64,000 nucleotides of DNA from Aurantiacibacter odishensis. Its GTDB lineage: Bacteria > Pseudomonadota > Alphaproteobacteria > Sphingomonadales > Sphingomonadaceae. The DNA lies in assembly GCF_003605195.1 (NCBI RefSeq), contig NZ_QYOS01000020.1, positions 1 through 64,000 on the forward strand. The letters run 5' to 3'. Of this stretch, positions 44,986-54,260 are shown piece after piece. The first letter of the stretch is position 1. Every line of letters starts with the position of its first letter. The notes under the pieces are model-generated. The model did not search any database and had not been told where the DNA came from. It saw only the letters and a list, made by a program, of their open reading frames with translations. The position numbers and the translations under genes were made by a program.

Positions 44986-45362
44986 CCAGTCCCTTCACTC
45001 CGTTTCTCAACCGGCCGGATCGAACAATCCGGCCCTCCTGAGATTACCCGGATTGGCTCCGAGCGATCCCGCATGAATGTTTTGCCTATCGCTTGATAAC
45101 TAGTGACGCGGACCCGGCACAACCTAAAATGTGCCAAAAACGTCACAGCGGGAAATTTTCTATCTTTCTCCCGGACAGACTTGGGCGGCTCTTAACGGGC
45201 CAATAGGGATGGAGCAAACCCTTTGTTGATTAAGCCCCGATTCAGCGAGATGGCGCTGCATTGCAACGAAACCCGGACCCGACGTCGGTCCTGGTGCATT
45301 GTTGCACTGTCCGATCGCGCCCATAAGGCCTGTTTCAGATGGTTCGTCCGAGAAGGAATCCT
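44986..45362. promoter_or_regulatory. Divergent regulatory region between tonB and an unknown lipoprotein gene
   Basis: This is a 377-bp stretch without a gene. Just before tonB lies a 8-bp leader hairpin, GGCCGGAT (45013-45020) and ATCCGGCC (45027-45034). Farther up, GGCACA (45116-45121) and TGTGCC (45130-45135) form an operator-like inverted repeat. Near the other gene, CCGACGTCGG (45279-45288) is a perfect 10-bp palindrome. The middle (45070-45160) is AT-richer and is the likely site of promoters for tonB. No Fur-like GATAATGATAATCATTATC box is visible. Confidence 0.5.
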
Positions 45363-46244
45363 ATGCCGACCCGATCCAGCATTACCCCTTTTCGCGCGTT
45401 GTTCGTCGGGCTGCTCGGCAGTGCGGCGGCCGCCTGCGCCACCACCGGCCCGGCGATGTCGCAGGACATGCCCGTAGCGGAACTGCCGCCCTCTCAAGCG
45501 CCCACCTATGCCGACCTGGTGACGATGGCGATGGACGCCGACACCGTGGCCATCGTGGCGGTAGAAGACCAGATCCCCTTCCCGGCCGAGCGCGCACCGA
45601 ACCTCCCGCCTTCGCAGGTGCGCCTGTATATCGAGGCGCTGACGCAGAGCCTGCTGGTCGCGCCTCAGGGCGTGGGCAGCGAACTGGTGTTCGTGGTGGA
45701 CCAGAAGCGTGACGCTGATGGCGACGCGCCGGACCTCGAAGACCGCACCTTCCTCATCTTCGGAGACCTCTCGCGCAGCCAGCCCGGCGCGATCCAGCTA
45801 TTGTCCTCCGATTCAATGCTGCCCGCAGGGCCGCGCATCGAATCGCGCGTGCGCCGCGTGCTGACCCAACTGGCCTCGGCGGATGTGCCGCCGGCGATCA
45901 CCGGTGTGCGCGACGTGATCTCGGTGCCGGGCAACCTCGCAGGCGAATCGGAAACCCAGATGTTCGTCGAGACCGAGAGCGGCGCGCCCGTATCGCTGTC
46001 GGTGATCCGACGCCCCGGCATGACGCCCGAATGGGGCGTGTCGCTGGGCGAGTTGGTCGATGCCTCGGCCACTCCGCCGGAGCCCGAATCGCTCGAATGG
46101 TTCCAGTTCGCCTGCTTCCTGCCGCGCGAACTGCCCGCCGACTCGTTCCTCCAGACGGACCGCGCCTCGCAGGCGCGTGCCCGGGAGGACTATGCCTTCA
46201 TCCTCGCCGAACTCGGCCCGTGCGAGCGGCGCTTTACCGGGTAG
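45363..46244 (+). CDS. Unknown secreted/lipoprotein, divergent from tonB
   Basis: A 293-residue protein I do not recognise. The signal segment FVGLLGSAAAACATTG has a lipobox-like AAAC with Cys near residue 25. Conserved-looking parts are TYADLVTMAMDADTVAIVAVEDQIPF, AERAPNLPPSQVRLYIEALTQ, and a central region LVFVVDQKRDAD, TFLIFGDLSRSQPGAIQLLS. The C-terminus has CFLPRELP and EDYAFILAELGPCERRF. The ATG at 45363 follows AAGGAATCC. It stands between the Ton unit and hom, with no operon partner evident. Confidence 0.65.
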   Translation: MPTRSSITPFRALFVGLLGSAAAACATTGPAMSQDMPVAELPPSQAPTYADLVTMAMDADTVAIVAVEDQIPFPAERAPNLPPSQVRLYIEALTQSLLVAPQGVGSELVFVVDQKRDADGDAPDLEDRTFLIFGDLSRSQPGAIQLLSSDSMLPAGPRIESRVRRVLTQLASADVPPAITGVRDVISVPGNLAGESETQMFVETESGAPVSLSVIRRPGMTPEWGVSLGELVDASATPPEPESLEWFQFACFLPRELPADSFLQTDRASQARAREDYAFILAELGPCERRFTG

Positions 46245-46332
46245 AAGCACGACTGGTCTGGCCAAGCGAGGCCTCGATGCCTAACGGTCCCGCCCCGAAC
46301 GTATTAGCGAACGTATCAGGACGGGGAATGCA

Positions 46333-47643
46333 ATGGCTGACAATCTGCGAATCGCCTTGGCGGGTCTTGGAACCGTGGGCGCGGGCGTGCTGCGCCTGCT
46401 GGCCGAGAACGGCGACCTGATCGCCGCCCGCGCCGGACGCGCGATCGAGGTGGTGGCGGTTTCTGCGCGTGACCGCGGCAAGGATCGCGGCGTGGACCTC
46501 TCGCCCTACGCCTGGGAAGACGACATGACCGCCTTCGCCGCGCGCGACGATGTGGACGTGGTGGTGGAACTGGTCGGCGGCTCGGACGGGCCTGCGCTGG
46601 CTCTGGCGCGCAAGGCGCTGGGCAGCGGCAAGGGCCTCGTCACCGCGAACAAGGCGATGGTGGCGCACCACGGGCTCGAACTGGCGAAGCTGGCCGAGGG
46701 TAATGGCGCGCCGCTGCGTTACGAGGCGGCGGTGGCGGGCGGCATCCCGGTCATCAAGGGACTGGCGGAAGGCGCGGCGGCCAACCGGATCGAGCGCATC
46801 TACGGCATCCTCAACGGCACCAGCAACTACATCCTCTCCGAAATGGAAACGACGGGGCGCGATTTCGGCGAGGTGCTGAAGGACGCGCAGGCGCTGGGCT
46901 ATGCCGAGGCCGACCCGACTTTCGATATCGAGGGCGTGGACGCGGCGCACAAGCTCTCCATCCTCGCCAGCATTGCCTATGGGACCGAGCTGGATTTCGC
47001 TGCCGTCGACACCAGTGGTATCAGCAAGATCCGCGCTGCCGACATCGCCCAGGCCCGCGCTCTGGGCTACGTCATTCGCCTGATCGGCCTGTCGGATTGC
47101 AAGGAGGAGGGCGGCGAGCGCCACCTGTTCCAGCGCGTTGCGCCGTATCTCGTGCCGGTGCGCCACCCGCTTGCCGGCGTGGACGGACCGACGAACGCGG
47201 TGGTGGCGGAAGGCAATCACGTCGGGCGCCTGCTGTTCCAGGGCGCGGGCGCGGGCGATGGCCCCACGGCCAGCGCGGTCGTGGCCGACCTCGTCGATAT
47301 TGCGCGCGGCAGCCGCATGGCCCCGTTCTCGCAACCTGTGGAGACGCTGGTGGCCAGCACGCCTGCCGATCCGGGCAACCGCCGCAACCGCGCCTATGTG
47401 CGCTTCACCGTGGCTGACCGCCCCGGCGTGCTGGCGGAGATCACCGCCGCGATGCGCGATGCGGGCGTCTCTATCGAGAGCATGATCCAGCACGGCCATC
47501 CCGATGACGGGAACGAGGAGCCGGTCCTGGTGGCGCTCGTCACCCATGAAGGCCCGGAAAGCGGCGTCACCCGTGCGCTGGAGCTGCTGGAAGGCTCGCC
47601 CGCGCTGGTGGAAGAACCGCTGGTGATGCGCCTGATCGGCTAG
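46333..47643 (+). CDS. hom: Homoserine dehydrogenase
   Basis: Reduces aspartate semialdehyde to homoserine on the way to threonine and methionine. The 436-residue product starts with Rossmann fold LAGLGTVGAGVLRLL at about 9-23. The catalytic domain contains KGLVTANKAMVA near 97, YEAAVAGGIPVIK, YGILNGTSNYILSEME near 157-172 and VDAAHKLSILASIAYG. A C-terminal ACT domain at about 350-436 (RFTVADRPGVLAEITAAMRDAGVSIESM) suggests threonine feedback. It is 88 bp downstream of the unknown lipoprotein gene. The 3' end overlaps a convergent gene by 4 bp. Confidence 0.96.
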   Translation: MADNLRIALAGLGTVGAGVLRLLAENGDLIAARAGRAIEVVAVSARDRGKDRGVDLSPYAWEDDMTAFAARDDVDVVVELVGGSDGPALALARKALGSGKGLVTANKAMVAHHGLELAKLAEGNGAPLRYEAAVAGGIPVIKGLAEGAAANRIERIYGILNGTSNYILSEMETTGRDFGEVLKDAQALGYAEADPTFDIEGVDAAHKLSILASIAYGTELDFAAVDTSGISKIRAADIAQARALGYVIRLIGLSDCKEEGGERHLFQRVAPYLVPVRHPLAGVDGPTNAVVAEGNHVGRLLFQGAGAGDGPTASAVVADLVDIARGSRMAPFSQPVETLVASTPADPGNRRNRAYVRFTVADRPGVLAEITAAMRDAGVSIESMIQHGHPDDGNEEPVLVALVTHEGPESGVTRALELLEGSPALVEEPLVMRLIG

Positions 47644-48119
47644 CCTTCTTCCGACAGGTCGATCGGGACGCGTTCGCCGGTCAACACTTCCGAAGGCGAG
47701 ACATCCTCCACCACGACCGCCGAAACCGCCGCTGCCTCCTCCTCGCTCAGCGGTTCCGGGAAAGCGGAAACGTCGATCAGCGGCGGATAGGGCGGAACGT
47801 AGCCCACGCGCATGCAGGCGAGCGATTCGGGCTGCGTAACCCAGCACGGCGGGTCTGTCAGGCCGGGCACGTGGCGCTTGTCCGACCGCACCGGGCGCGG
47901 CAAGGGGGACAGGTAACGCTCCGCCTCGTCCAGTTCGCGGCACACGACGATGGCGCCGTCCTCGCGGACCTCTTCTTCGCAAGGCTTCGCCTCCACCAGC
48001 GGCACCGGCTCGTCGCTGCTCGCTTCGCTTTCAAAGTCGCTGGGGCCATAGACTTGCTGCGCCCCGGCGGGCGCGCAAACGGCCAGAGGGACGAAAAACA
48101 GGGCCAGCCGCCTCGACAT
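47640..48119 (-). CDS. Small secreted hypothetical protein
   Basis: A 159-residue protein of unknown function. Start MSRRLALFFVPLAVCAPAGAQQ is a signal peptide cleaved after AGA. The mature part is acidic, with a Cys pair (KPCEEEVREDGAIVVCREL) and the turn PPCWVTQPESLACMRVGYVPPYPPL. Four Cys could form two disulfides in the periplasm. I chose the ATG at 48119 over 48125 because GGGGGGAT is then well placed. It is convergent with hom and divergent from glpX. Confidence 0.68.
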   Translation of the reverse strand: MSRRLALFFVPLAVCAPAGAQQVYGPSDFESEASSDEPVPLVEAKPCEEEVREDGAIVVCRELDEAERYLSPLPRPVRSDKRHVPGLTDPPCWVTQPESLACMRVGYVPPYPPLIDVSAFPEPLSEEEAAAVSAVVVEDVSPSEVLTGERVPIDLSEEG

Positions 48120-48187
48120 TGTCATCCCCCCGACCTAAGCGCCCCTACAGTCATGGCCTGACATTCAGATGGGAGCCTGAATTACCT

Positions 48188-49177
48188 ATGAATTCCGCGA
48201 AAACCGCCGACAGCGTGCTCGACCGCGTCCTCGTCATGGAACTGGTGCGCGTCACCGAAGCCGCCGCCATTGCCGCATCGGACCTTGTCGGCCGGGGTGA
48301 CGAAAAGGCTGCCGATGCCGCCGCCGTGGAGGCCATGCGCAGGAGCTTCGACACGCTCTACATCGACGGCACCGTGGTGATCGGTGAGGGCGAGCGGGAC
48401 GAGGCACCCATGCTCTACATCGGCGAGAAGGTGGGCGGCGCGCCCGGCAAGGGCCCGAAGATCGACATCGCGCTCGACCCGCTGGAAGGCACCACCATCA
48501 CCGCCAAGGCGGGCCCCAACGCGCTGGCCGTGCTGGCCGCCGCCGAGGAAGGCTGCCTGCTGAACGCGCCCGACGTCTACATGGACAAGATCGCCGTCGG
48601 ACCCGGCTATCCCGAGGACGTGATCGACCTCTCCAAAACGCCGACGCAAAACGTGGAGGCCGTGGCCGCAGCGAAGGGCGTCGAGCCCAAGGACATCATC
48701 GTGTGCGTGCTCGACCGTCCGCGCCATGCCGAACTGATCGCGGAACTGCGCGGCATCGGCTGCGGCGTGGTGCTGATCGGCGACGGCGACGTGGCCGGCG
48801 TGATCGCCACGACGGACCAGGACACCACGATCGACATGTACATGGGATCGGGCGGCGCGCCCGAGGGCGTGCTGGCTGCCGCCGCGCTGCGCTGCGTGGG
48901 CGGACAGTTCAACGGCCGCCTGCTGTTCCGCAACGACGACGAACGCCGCCGCGCACACAAGTGGGGCATCGAGGACCTCGACCGCATCTACAAGCTGCAC
49001 GACCTTGCCAAGGGCGATTGCATCTTTGCCGCCACCGGCGTCACCAGCGGCTCCCTGCTCGACGGCGTAAAGCGCATCAAGCGCCCCAACGGCGAACGCA
49101 TCATGACGACCGAGAGCGTGGTGATGCGGGCAAGTTCGGGCACCGTGCGATGGGTGCGGGGCGAACACCGCATCTAG
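48188..49177 (+). CDS. glpX: Fructose-1,6-bisphosphatase class II
   Basis: Gluconeogenic and pentose-cycle phosphatase, homologous to GlpX. The 329-residue product has the family motifs: YIDGTVVIGEGERDEAPML at about 57-75, metal site IDIALDPLEGTTITAKA near 93-109, VYMDKIAVGP, IGDGDVAGVIAT and AATGVTSGSLLDGV. The ATG at 48188 is preferred; a longer frame from 48119 overlaps the divergent gene's start. Confidence 0.96.
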   Translation: MNSAKTADSVLDRVLVMELVRVTEAAAIAASDLVGRGDEKAADAAAVEAMRRSFDTLYIDGTVVIGEGERDEAPMLYIGEKVGGAPGKGPKIDIALDPLEGTTITAKAGPNALAVLAAAEEGCLLNAPDVYMDKIAVGPGYPEDVIDLSKTPTQNVEAVAAAKGVEPKDIIVCVLDRPRHAELIAELRGIGCGVVLIGDGDVAGVIATTDQDTTIDMYMGSGGAPEGVLAAAALRCVGGQFNGRLLFRNDDERRRAHKWGIEDLDRIYKLHDLAKGDCIFAATGVTSGSLLDGVKRIKRPNGERIMTTESVVMRASSGTVRWVRGEHRI

Positions 49178-49236
49178 GGCGGCACGCGGCTTCACATCAG
49201 CTTGCCGATGCGTACGAAACCAACTAGATCGCGCGC

Positions 49237-50031
49237 ATGGACCTGATGGCATTGTTGACAGACCCGGCCGCATGGCTGGCCTTGCTCACCCTTATCGCGC
49301 TGGAAGTGGTGCTGGGGGTCGACAACCTCATCTTCATTGCCATCCTTTCCAACAAGCTGCCGGAATCGCAGCAGGCGAAAGCCCGGCGCATCGGCCTGAT
49401 GCTGGCGCTCGTCATGCGCATCGGACTGCTCATGCTGATCGGCTGGATCGTCACGCTGGAAACGCCCATCTTCGACCTCGGCATCACGGGCGCGCCCGAC
49501 GAATACGGCAGGGTGAGTTTCGAGACGGCGTTTTCCGGGCGCGACCTGATCCTTCTGGCAGGCGGGCTATTCCTGTTGTGGAAGGCCACCAAGGAAATCC
49601 ACCACTCGATGGAGCCGCACGACAATTCGGGCGACCTCATGGACAAGACACCGGGCGCGGCGGACGTGGCCAAGGCCAGCTTCGGCATGGTGATAGCCCA
49701 GATCATCGCCATCGACCTCGTCTTTTCGATCGATTCGATCCTCACCGCGGTCGGCATGACGGACGAGATCCCGATCATGGTCGCGGCGGTCGTCATCACG
49801 GTCGGCGTCATGATGATCGCGGCGGATCCGCTTGCCCGCTTCATCGAGAAGAACCCGACACTGGTCATGCTGGCGCTGGCTTTCCTCGTGATGATCGGTC
49901 TTGTCCTGATCGCCGACGGGTTCGGCTTCCACGTGCCCAAGGGCTACATCTATGCGGCGATGGGCTTCTCCATCGCGGTGGAATTGCTCAACATGGCGCA
50001 GCGCAACCGGCGGCAGGGGCAGGTCGCCTGA
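49237..50031 (+). CDS. TerC-family membrane protein
   Basis: A 264-residue polytopic membrane protein of the TerC/YkoY/Alx family, involved in metal ion (often Mn2+) homeostasis. Acidic membrane motifs are visible: [20 protein letters not shown] near 18-37 and [20 protein letters not shown] near 152-171. Two further hydrophobic blocks lie at about 45-70 and 185-250. No cytosolic CBS pair is present, so it is the short TerC form. It is 59 bp after glpX and 83 bp before prs. Confidence 0.9.
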   Translation: MDLMALLTDPAAWLALLTLIALEVVLGVDNLIFIAILSNKLPESQQAKARRIGLMLALVMRIGLLMLIGWIVTLETPIFDLGITGAPDEYGRVSFETAFSGRDLILLAGGLFLLWKATKEIHHSMEPHDNSGDLMDKTPGAADVAKASFGMVIAQIIAIDLVFSIDSILTAVGMTDEIPIMVAAVVITVGVMMIAADPLARFIEKNPTLVMLALAFLVMIGLVLIADGFGFHVPKGYIYAAMGFSIAVELLNMAQRNRRQGQVA

Positions 50032-50114
50032 CGACAAACCCTGCCCGCCACGTTGCAATTCCATGACGCTCCGCTAGGGCGAAGCCAATCTCATCGCCTA
50101 GGGGATTCGCATCC

Positions 50115-51050
50115 ATGAAAATCATGTCCGGCAATTCCAATCTGCCGCTCGCCCGTGCCATTGCCGGCTATCTCGAAGTCCCCCTCACCGATGCCAGCGT
50201 TCGTCGCTTCGCCGATGAAGAGGTCTTCATCGAGATACACGAGAACGTGCGCGGGGAGGACGTGTTCATCGTCCAGTCGACCAGCTTCCCGGCGAACGAC
50301 AACCTGATGGAACTTCTGATCGGGATCGACGCGCTGCGCCGTGCCTCGGCCAAGCGCATCACCGCTGTGGTGCCCTACTTCGGCTACGCCCGGCAGGACC
50401 GGAAGCCCGGCCCGCGCACGCCGATCTCGGCCAAGCTGGTCGCGAACCTCATCACCGAGGCAGGGGCGGACCGGGTGCTGGCGGTGGACCTGCATGCAGG
50501 TCAGATCCAGGGCTTCTTCGATATCCCGACCGACAACCTTTACGCCGCGCCCACGATGGCTGCGGATATCCAGGCGCGTTACGGCGACAAGGACCTGATG
50601 GTCGTCTCCCCCGACGTCGGCGGCGTGGTGCGCGCCCGCGCGCTGGCAAAACGCCTCGACAACGCGCCGCTGGCCATCGTCGACAAACGCCGCGATCGCC
50701 CCGGCGAGAGCGAGGTGATGAACATCATCGGCGACGTGAAAGGTCGCTGCTGCATCCTCATCGACGATATCGTCGATTCGGGCGGCACCTTGTGCAACGC
50801 GGCGCAGGCGCTGCTGGACCAGGGCGCGAAATCGGTGACAGCCTATATCACCCACGGCGTGCTGTCGGGCGGCGCGGTGGCACGTGTGAACAAGTCCGCG
50901 CTGAAGGAACTGGTCATCTCCGATTCCATCCAGCCGACCGATGCCGCGAAGGACTCTGATTCGATCCGCATCCTGCCGATAGCGCCCCTGCTGGGCGAGG
51001 CGATCCGCCGCATCGCGGATGAAAGCTCCGTCTCGAGCCTGTTCGACTGA
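50115..51050 (+). CDS. prs: Ribose-phosphate pyrophosphokinase
   Basis: Makes PRPP from ribose 5-phosphate and ATP; PRPP feeds apt, purines and histidine made by genes in this window. The 311-residue product has [16 protein letters not shown] at its start, [19 protein letters not shown], the flexible loop [16 protein letters not shown] near 95-110, [13 protein letters not shown] and the PRPP motif [14 protein letters not shown] near 214-227. It ends 45 bp before hisN, which uses a histidine intermediate from the PRPP route. Confidence 0.97.
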   Translation: MKIMSGNSNLPLARAIAGYLEVPLTDASVRRFADEEVFIEIHENVRGEDVFIVQSTSFPANDNLMELLIGIDALRRASAKRITAVVPYFGYARQDRKPGPRTPISAKLVANLITEAGADRVLAVDLHAGQIQGFFDIPTDNLYAAPTMAADIQARYGDKDLMVVSPDVGGVVRARALAKRLDNAPLAIVDKRRDRPGESEVMNIIGDVKGRCCILIDDIVDSGGTLCNAAQALLDQGAKSVTAYITHGVLSGGAVARVNKSALKELVISDSIQPTDAAKDSDSIRILPIAPLLGEAIRRIADESSVSSLFD

Positions 51051-51095
51051 TCGAGGCGGACCGGAACGGGTGGATACGAGAGGGGTTGAAGGCGC

Positions 51096-51875
51096 ATGAA
51101 CCTCGACGCTGAAATCGCCCTCGCTCATCGCCTCGCCGATGCAGCGCGCAAGGAAATCGTGCCGCTGTTCCGCTCTGGCGTGGATAGCGAGGCCAAGGGC
51201 GACGCCACGCCTGTTACAATCGCAGACCGCAATGCCGAGGAGGCGATGCGCAAGCTGATCGAGGCGGAGTTTTCCGCCGATGGCATTCACGGCGAGGAGT
51301 TCGGCGTGAAGGACGGTGTATCGGGCCGCCAGTGGGTGCTCGACCCTATCGACGGCACCACGGCCTTCCTTGCCGGTCGTCCGATCTTCGGCACGCTGAT
51401 CGCGCTGCTGGTGGAAGGCTTCCCGGTGCTGGGCATGATCGACCAGCCGATTGCGAGCGAACGCTGGCTCGGCATTGCAGGGCAGGGCACCACCTATAAC
51501 GGCAAGCGGGTGGAGACGCGCCGCTGCCGCGAGCTTTCGTCCGCCAGCCTTGCTACCACCGGGCCGCAATACTTCAGCCAGACCGAGGGCGACATCTTCA
51601 TGATGCTGGCGGCCAAGACCGATCACAAGCGCATGGTGATGGGCGGCGATTGCTACAATTACGCCTGCCTCGCCTCGGGTCACCTCGACATCGTGTGCGA
51701 GGCGGGGCTGAAGCTGCACGATTATGCAGCGCTTGTGCCGATTGTCGAAGGCGCGGGCGGAATGATGTGCGACTGGCAGGGCGAGCCGCTCCATGCCGAT
51801 AGCGACGGCTCCGTGCTGGCGCTGGGCGATCCCGCGCGGCTGGAGGACGTGCTGGAAGCGATGGGGGGCAACTGA
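51096..51875 (+). CDS. hisN: Histidinol-phosphatase, inositol monophosphatase family
   Basis: Removes phosphate from histidinol phosphate in histidine synthesis. The 259-residue product has metal motif GIHGEEFG near 63-70 and VLDPIDGTTAFLAGRP near 80-95, with the GTTAFL wording typical of HisN. Other motifs are GDCYNYACLASGHLDIVCEAGL and the final LALGDPARLEDVLE. It is 45 bp after prs and its stop shares a base with the start of the GGCT-like gene, forming a likely prs-hisN-GGCT operon. Confidence 0.92.
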   Translation: MNLDAEIALAHRLADAARKEIVPLFRSGVDSEAKGDATPVTIADRNAEEAMRKLIEAEFSADGIHGEEFGVKDGVSGRQWVLDPIDGTTAFLAGRPIFGTLIALLVEGFPVLGMIDQPIASERWLGIAGQGTTYNGKRVETRRCRELSSASLATTGPQYFSQTEGDIFMMLAAKTDHKRMVMGGDCYNYACLASGHLDIVCEAGLKLHDYAALVPIVEGAGGMMCDWQGEPLHADSDGSVLALGDPARLEDVLEAMGGN

Positions 51876-52303
51876 TGCGCCTGTTCGTTTACGGCGTGCT
51901 GATCCGCAAGCTGGCGCATGGCCGCGCCGCCGAACTGGTCGCTGCGCTGGACGATGGTCTGCCCGCTACCACGCGCGGCGCGCTCTACGGCGTGGAAGGC
52001 AAGGACGGCGGCTGGTATCCGATTCTCCTGCCCGATCCCGACGGTGACGAGATTCACGGCGTGGTGCACGAGGCAGGCGCAGTCGAATGGCAGGCGATGG
52101 ACGAATTCGAGGATGCCCACGACGGTCCCGACGCCGAATACCGCCGCGAGACCATCCCGGTGATGTTGCCCAACGCGCTGGTGGTGGATGCGCAGGCCTA
52201 TTGCTATGCACGCAAGGTGCCAGCCGATGCCGTGCGCATCGAGGGCGGCAGCTTCGCCGCATGGCTGGAAGAGACAGGTCGCAGGCCTATCCTTTCGCGC
52301 TGA
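51875..52303 (+). CDS. Gamma-glutamylcyclotransferase-like (AIG2/GGCT fold) protein
   Basis: A 142-residue single-domain protein. The fold signature is MRLFVYGVLIRKLAHGR, where family members have VYGTLxRG, followed by ATTRGALYGVEGKDGGWYPIL and the likely catalytic acidic site MDEFEDAHD near 73-81. AYCYARKVP at about 109-117 is a GGCT-type strand. Family reactions release 5-oxoproline from gamma-glutamyl compounds, but for this copy that is inference. It overlaps the hisN stop by one base (TGATG). Confidence 0.78.
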   Translation: MRLFVYGVLIRKLAHGRAAELVAALDDGLPATTRGALYGVEGKDGGWYPILLPDPDGDEIHGVVHEAGAVEWQAMDEFEDAHDGPDAEYRRETIPVMLPNALVVDAQAYCYARKVPADAVRIEGGSFAAWLEETGRRPILSR

Positions 52304-52433
52304 ACGGACTCTGCTTGCATTTCGCCGCAGAATCGCTAGATGCGCGCCCTTCACTGACACGTGATTATCTTCCGGTCTGGCTGAAAGGGCTGCCAGGGCT
52401 GGTTGGACGTGTTTCTGACTAAAGGAGACGAAA

Positions 52434-52637
52434 ATGCCCAAGCTGAAGACCAAGAGCGGCGTGAAGAAGCGCTTCAAGCTCACCGCCACCGGCAAGGTCA
52501 AGCATGGTGTCGCCGGCAAGCGCCACCGCCTGATCAGCCACAATGCAAAGTATATCCGCCAGCAGCGCGGCACCAAGGTTCTGTCCAAGGCAGACTGGAG
52601 TGCTGTGAAGAAGTGGGCGCCCTACGGCCTCGATTGA
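52434..52637 (+). CDS. rpmI: 50S ribosomal protein L35
   Basis: A 67-residue large-subunit protein. It starts [20 protein letters not shown] and continues [21 protein letters not shown], the diagnostic L35 wording. The ATG follows AAGGAGACGAAA. rplT follows after 23 bp. The upstream 130-bp gap has no gene, and infC does not precede it as in many bacteria. Confidence 0.98.
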   Translation: MPKLKTKSGVKKRFKLTATGKVKHGVAGKRHRLISHNAKYIRQQRGTKVLSKADWSAVKKWAPYGLD

Positions 52638-52660
52638 GCCGGGTTTACAGGAGATAAGAT

Positions 52661-53020
52661 ATGCCTCGCATTAAACGTGGTGTGACCACCCGCCAGAAGC
52701 ACAAGCGTATTCTCGACCAGGCCAAGGGTTACCGTGGCCGTCGCAAGAATACGATCCGCGTCGCCCGTCAGGCCGTCGAAAAGGCCGGCCAGTACGCCTA
52801 CCGCGACCGCAAGGTTAAGAAGCGCAATTTCCGCGCCTTGTGGATCCAGCGCATCAACGCCGCCGTGCGTCCCGAAGGCCTGACCTACTCGCAGTTCATG
52901 CACGGCGTGAAGCTTGCCGGTATCGAGCTGGACCGCAAGGTGATGGCCGATCTGGCGATGAACGAAGCCGAAGCATTCGGCCTGATCATCAAGCAGGCCA
53001 AGGAAGCGCTGCCAGCCTAA
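52661..53020 (+). CDS. rplT: 50S ribosomal protein L20
   Basis: A 119-residue large-subunit assembly protein. It opens [26 protein letters not shown], with [25 protein letters not shown] and [21 protein letters not shown] as family hallmarks. It follows AGGAGATAAGAT. L20 often represses its own operon by binding the leader mRNA; whether the 52304-52433 leader does so is unknown. A strong terminator follows at 53048-53081, so pheST is not in the same transcript. Confidence 0.98.
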   Translation: MPRIKRGVTTRQKHKRILDQAKGYRGRRKNTIRVARQAVEKAGQYAYRDRKVKKRNFRALWIQRINAAVRPEGLTYSQFMHGVKLAGIELDRKVMADLAMNEAEAFGLIIKQAKEALPA

Positions 53021-53047
53021 TTCGGCAGGTCGCTTTCAGGCACGCAA

Positions 53048-53081
53048 AAGGGCGCGGATGGCATTGGCCGTCCGCGCCCTT
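53048..53081 (+). terminator. Rho-independent terminator after rplT
   Basis: AAGGGCGCGGATGG (53048-53061) and CCGTCCGCGCCCTT (53068-53081) pair at 13 of 14 positions, with one G-U, around a 6-base loop. They are followed by CGCTTTTGC. It is 27 bp after the rplT stop and also faces the convergent unknown gene. Confidence 0.85.
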
Positions 53082-53165
53082 CGCTTTTGCGGGAATGACC
53101 CGTCGCAGGCCAGGCAGGCGCCAACCGGGATCGTATTCGCAGGCGCCCGCCCATTGCCGCTCGGA

Positions 53166-54047
53166 CTATTGCAGGTCCTCTACGGAGACCCAGCCGCTTG
53201 TGCCGAAATTGTCGGACACCTCGATCCACAGGCCTTCGCGCTGGCCGGACGGCGTCAGCTGTGTCCCTTCGCGCAGCGAGCGGACTTCCCCAGCGGTAGC
53301 ATCAGGCCGCTCTCGCATCGCCGTGGCTACTGCGACGACAGCAGCCGGCTCCTGGCTGGCTGGTGCGGTGGCGACCGGCGTGGCTTGCAGCGCGGCGCGC
53401 TGCTCCACCAGCTGGTTGAAGGCGACGATGAAAGCCTCGGTCAGCTTGCGCCCGTTGCCGCTGTCGCCGTAGCCGGCGGTATCCGCCAGTCCGCGGTTGT
53501 AGGCTCCATCGGAGCCGCGGAAGCTGAGACTGGAACGGCTGACAGAGCCGGTGCCCGCGGCCAGCGGCTGTCCCGTCGCGGGGCTTACCACCGTCAGTGC
53601 GGCAGAAACCGTCGTCCGCCGCCCGCCGAGCCCGCCCAGCATCCCTAGCGCGGCGCCGCCGAATGGCACGCGCGAGAGGATGCCTGTCGCCGCGCCGGAG
53701 CGCCACAGCGCCTCCTTGGCGACGCCTGTAGCCATGTTGATGCCCTCGTCGACTTCCTCCTGCGACCCGGCAATCGCCGTCACCAGAAAGTTTGCAGCGC
53801 TGCCGTCCGCCCCGGTGTGCGGGGTGAAACATCCTGACTCTGCCGCCAGTCGCGACACCAGCATGCGCGGGCTGCCGAGATCCCACTGGCTCCAGCCCGC
53901 CGCAGGACTGTCGACCAGGGCGATGGTGCCGAGGCTTTCCTCGCACCGTACCAGTTCCATTTCCTCTTCGTCCGCCATGGCAGGCGCAGGTGCAAGCGCC
54001 AGCATCGCCGCGCCTGCGCAGAACATCGCATTTCTCATAAACGTCAT
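53166..54047 (-). CDS. Secreted protein with C-terminal SH3-like domain; CsgG-like core
   Basis: A 293-residue secreted protein. The signal peptide MTFMRNAMFCAGAAMLALAPAPAMA is cleaved near ADE. The core has a CsgG-like feel (SPRMLVSRLAAESGCFTP near 60-77; SAALTVVSPATGQPLAAGTG). A glycine-rich stretch (GALGMLGGLGGRR-type, near 135) and NGRKLTEAFIVAFNQLVEQ follow. The C-terminal about 60 residues (TLREGTQLTPS-like and GLWIEVSDNFGTSGWVS) look like a bacterial SH3 domain. Function is unknown; a cell-surface or peptidoglycan-binding role is inferred. The ATG at 54047 has GGGGGA upstream. Confidence 0.6.
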   Translation of the reverse strand: MTFMRNAMFCAGAAMLALAPAPAMADEEEMELVRCEESLGTIALVDSPAAGWSQWDLGSPRMLVSRLAAESGCFTPHTGADGSAANFLVTAIAGSQEEVDEGINMATGVAKEALWRSGAATGILSRVPFGGAALGMLGGLGGRRTTVSAALTVVSPATGQPLAAGTGSVSRSSLSFRGSDGAYNRGLADTAGYGDSGNGRKLTEAFIVAFNQLVEQRAALQATPVATAPASQEPAAVVAVATAMRERPDATAGEVRSLREGTQLTPSGQREGLWIEVSDNFGTSGWVSVEDLQ

Positions 54048-54260
54048 CGGCTGTCCCCCGGTTGATCCGCAGCCTGTCCGCCGCGTGACGGGAGAGGGAG
54101 GCGCATCGGCAGCATTGAACAAGAGGCAAGGTGAAACCTAACAGCGCTTGTCATGTTGCTAACGGCGTTTTTCATGATCTGGCGGCCTACTTGCCAGATA
54201 TGAGGGCGACGGGCTGAAGAATTGGCGAGGGAATTGCAACGCAGGTTTTACGCCTAACCT

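Noticed and set aside
45121-45140. TTGGCAC-like sequence on the minus strand upstream of tonB as a sigma-54 promoter
   Set aside because: The spacing to a GC dinucleotide is wrong (GG-N10-GT) and the TTGC part is missing.
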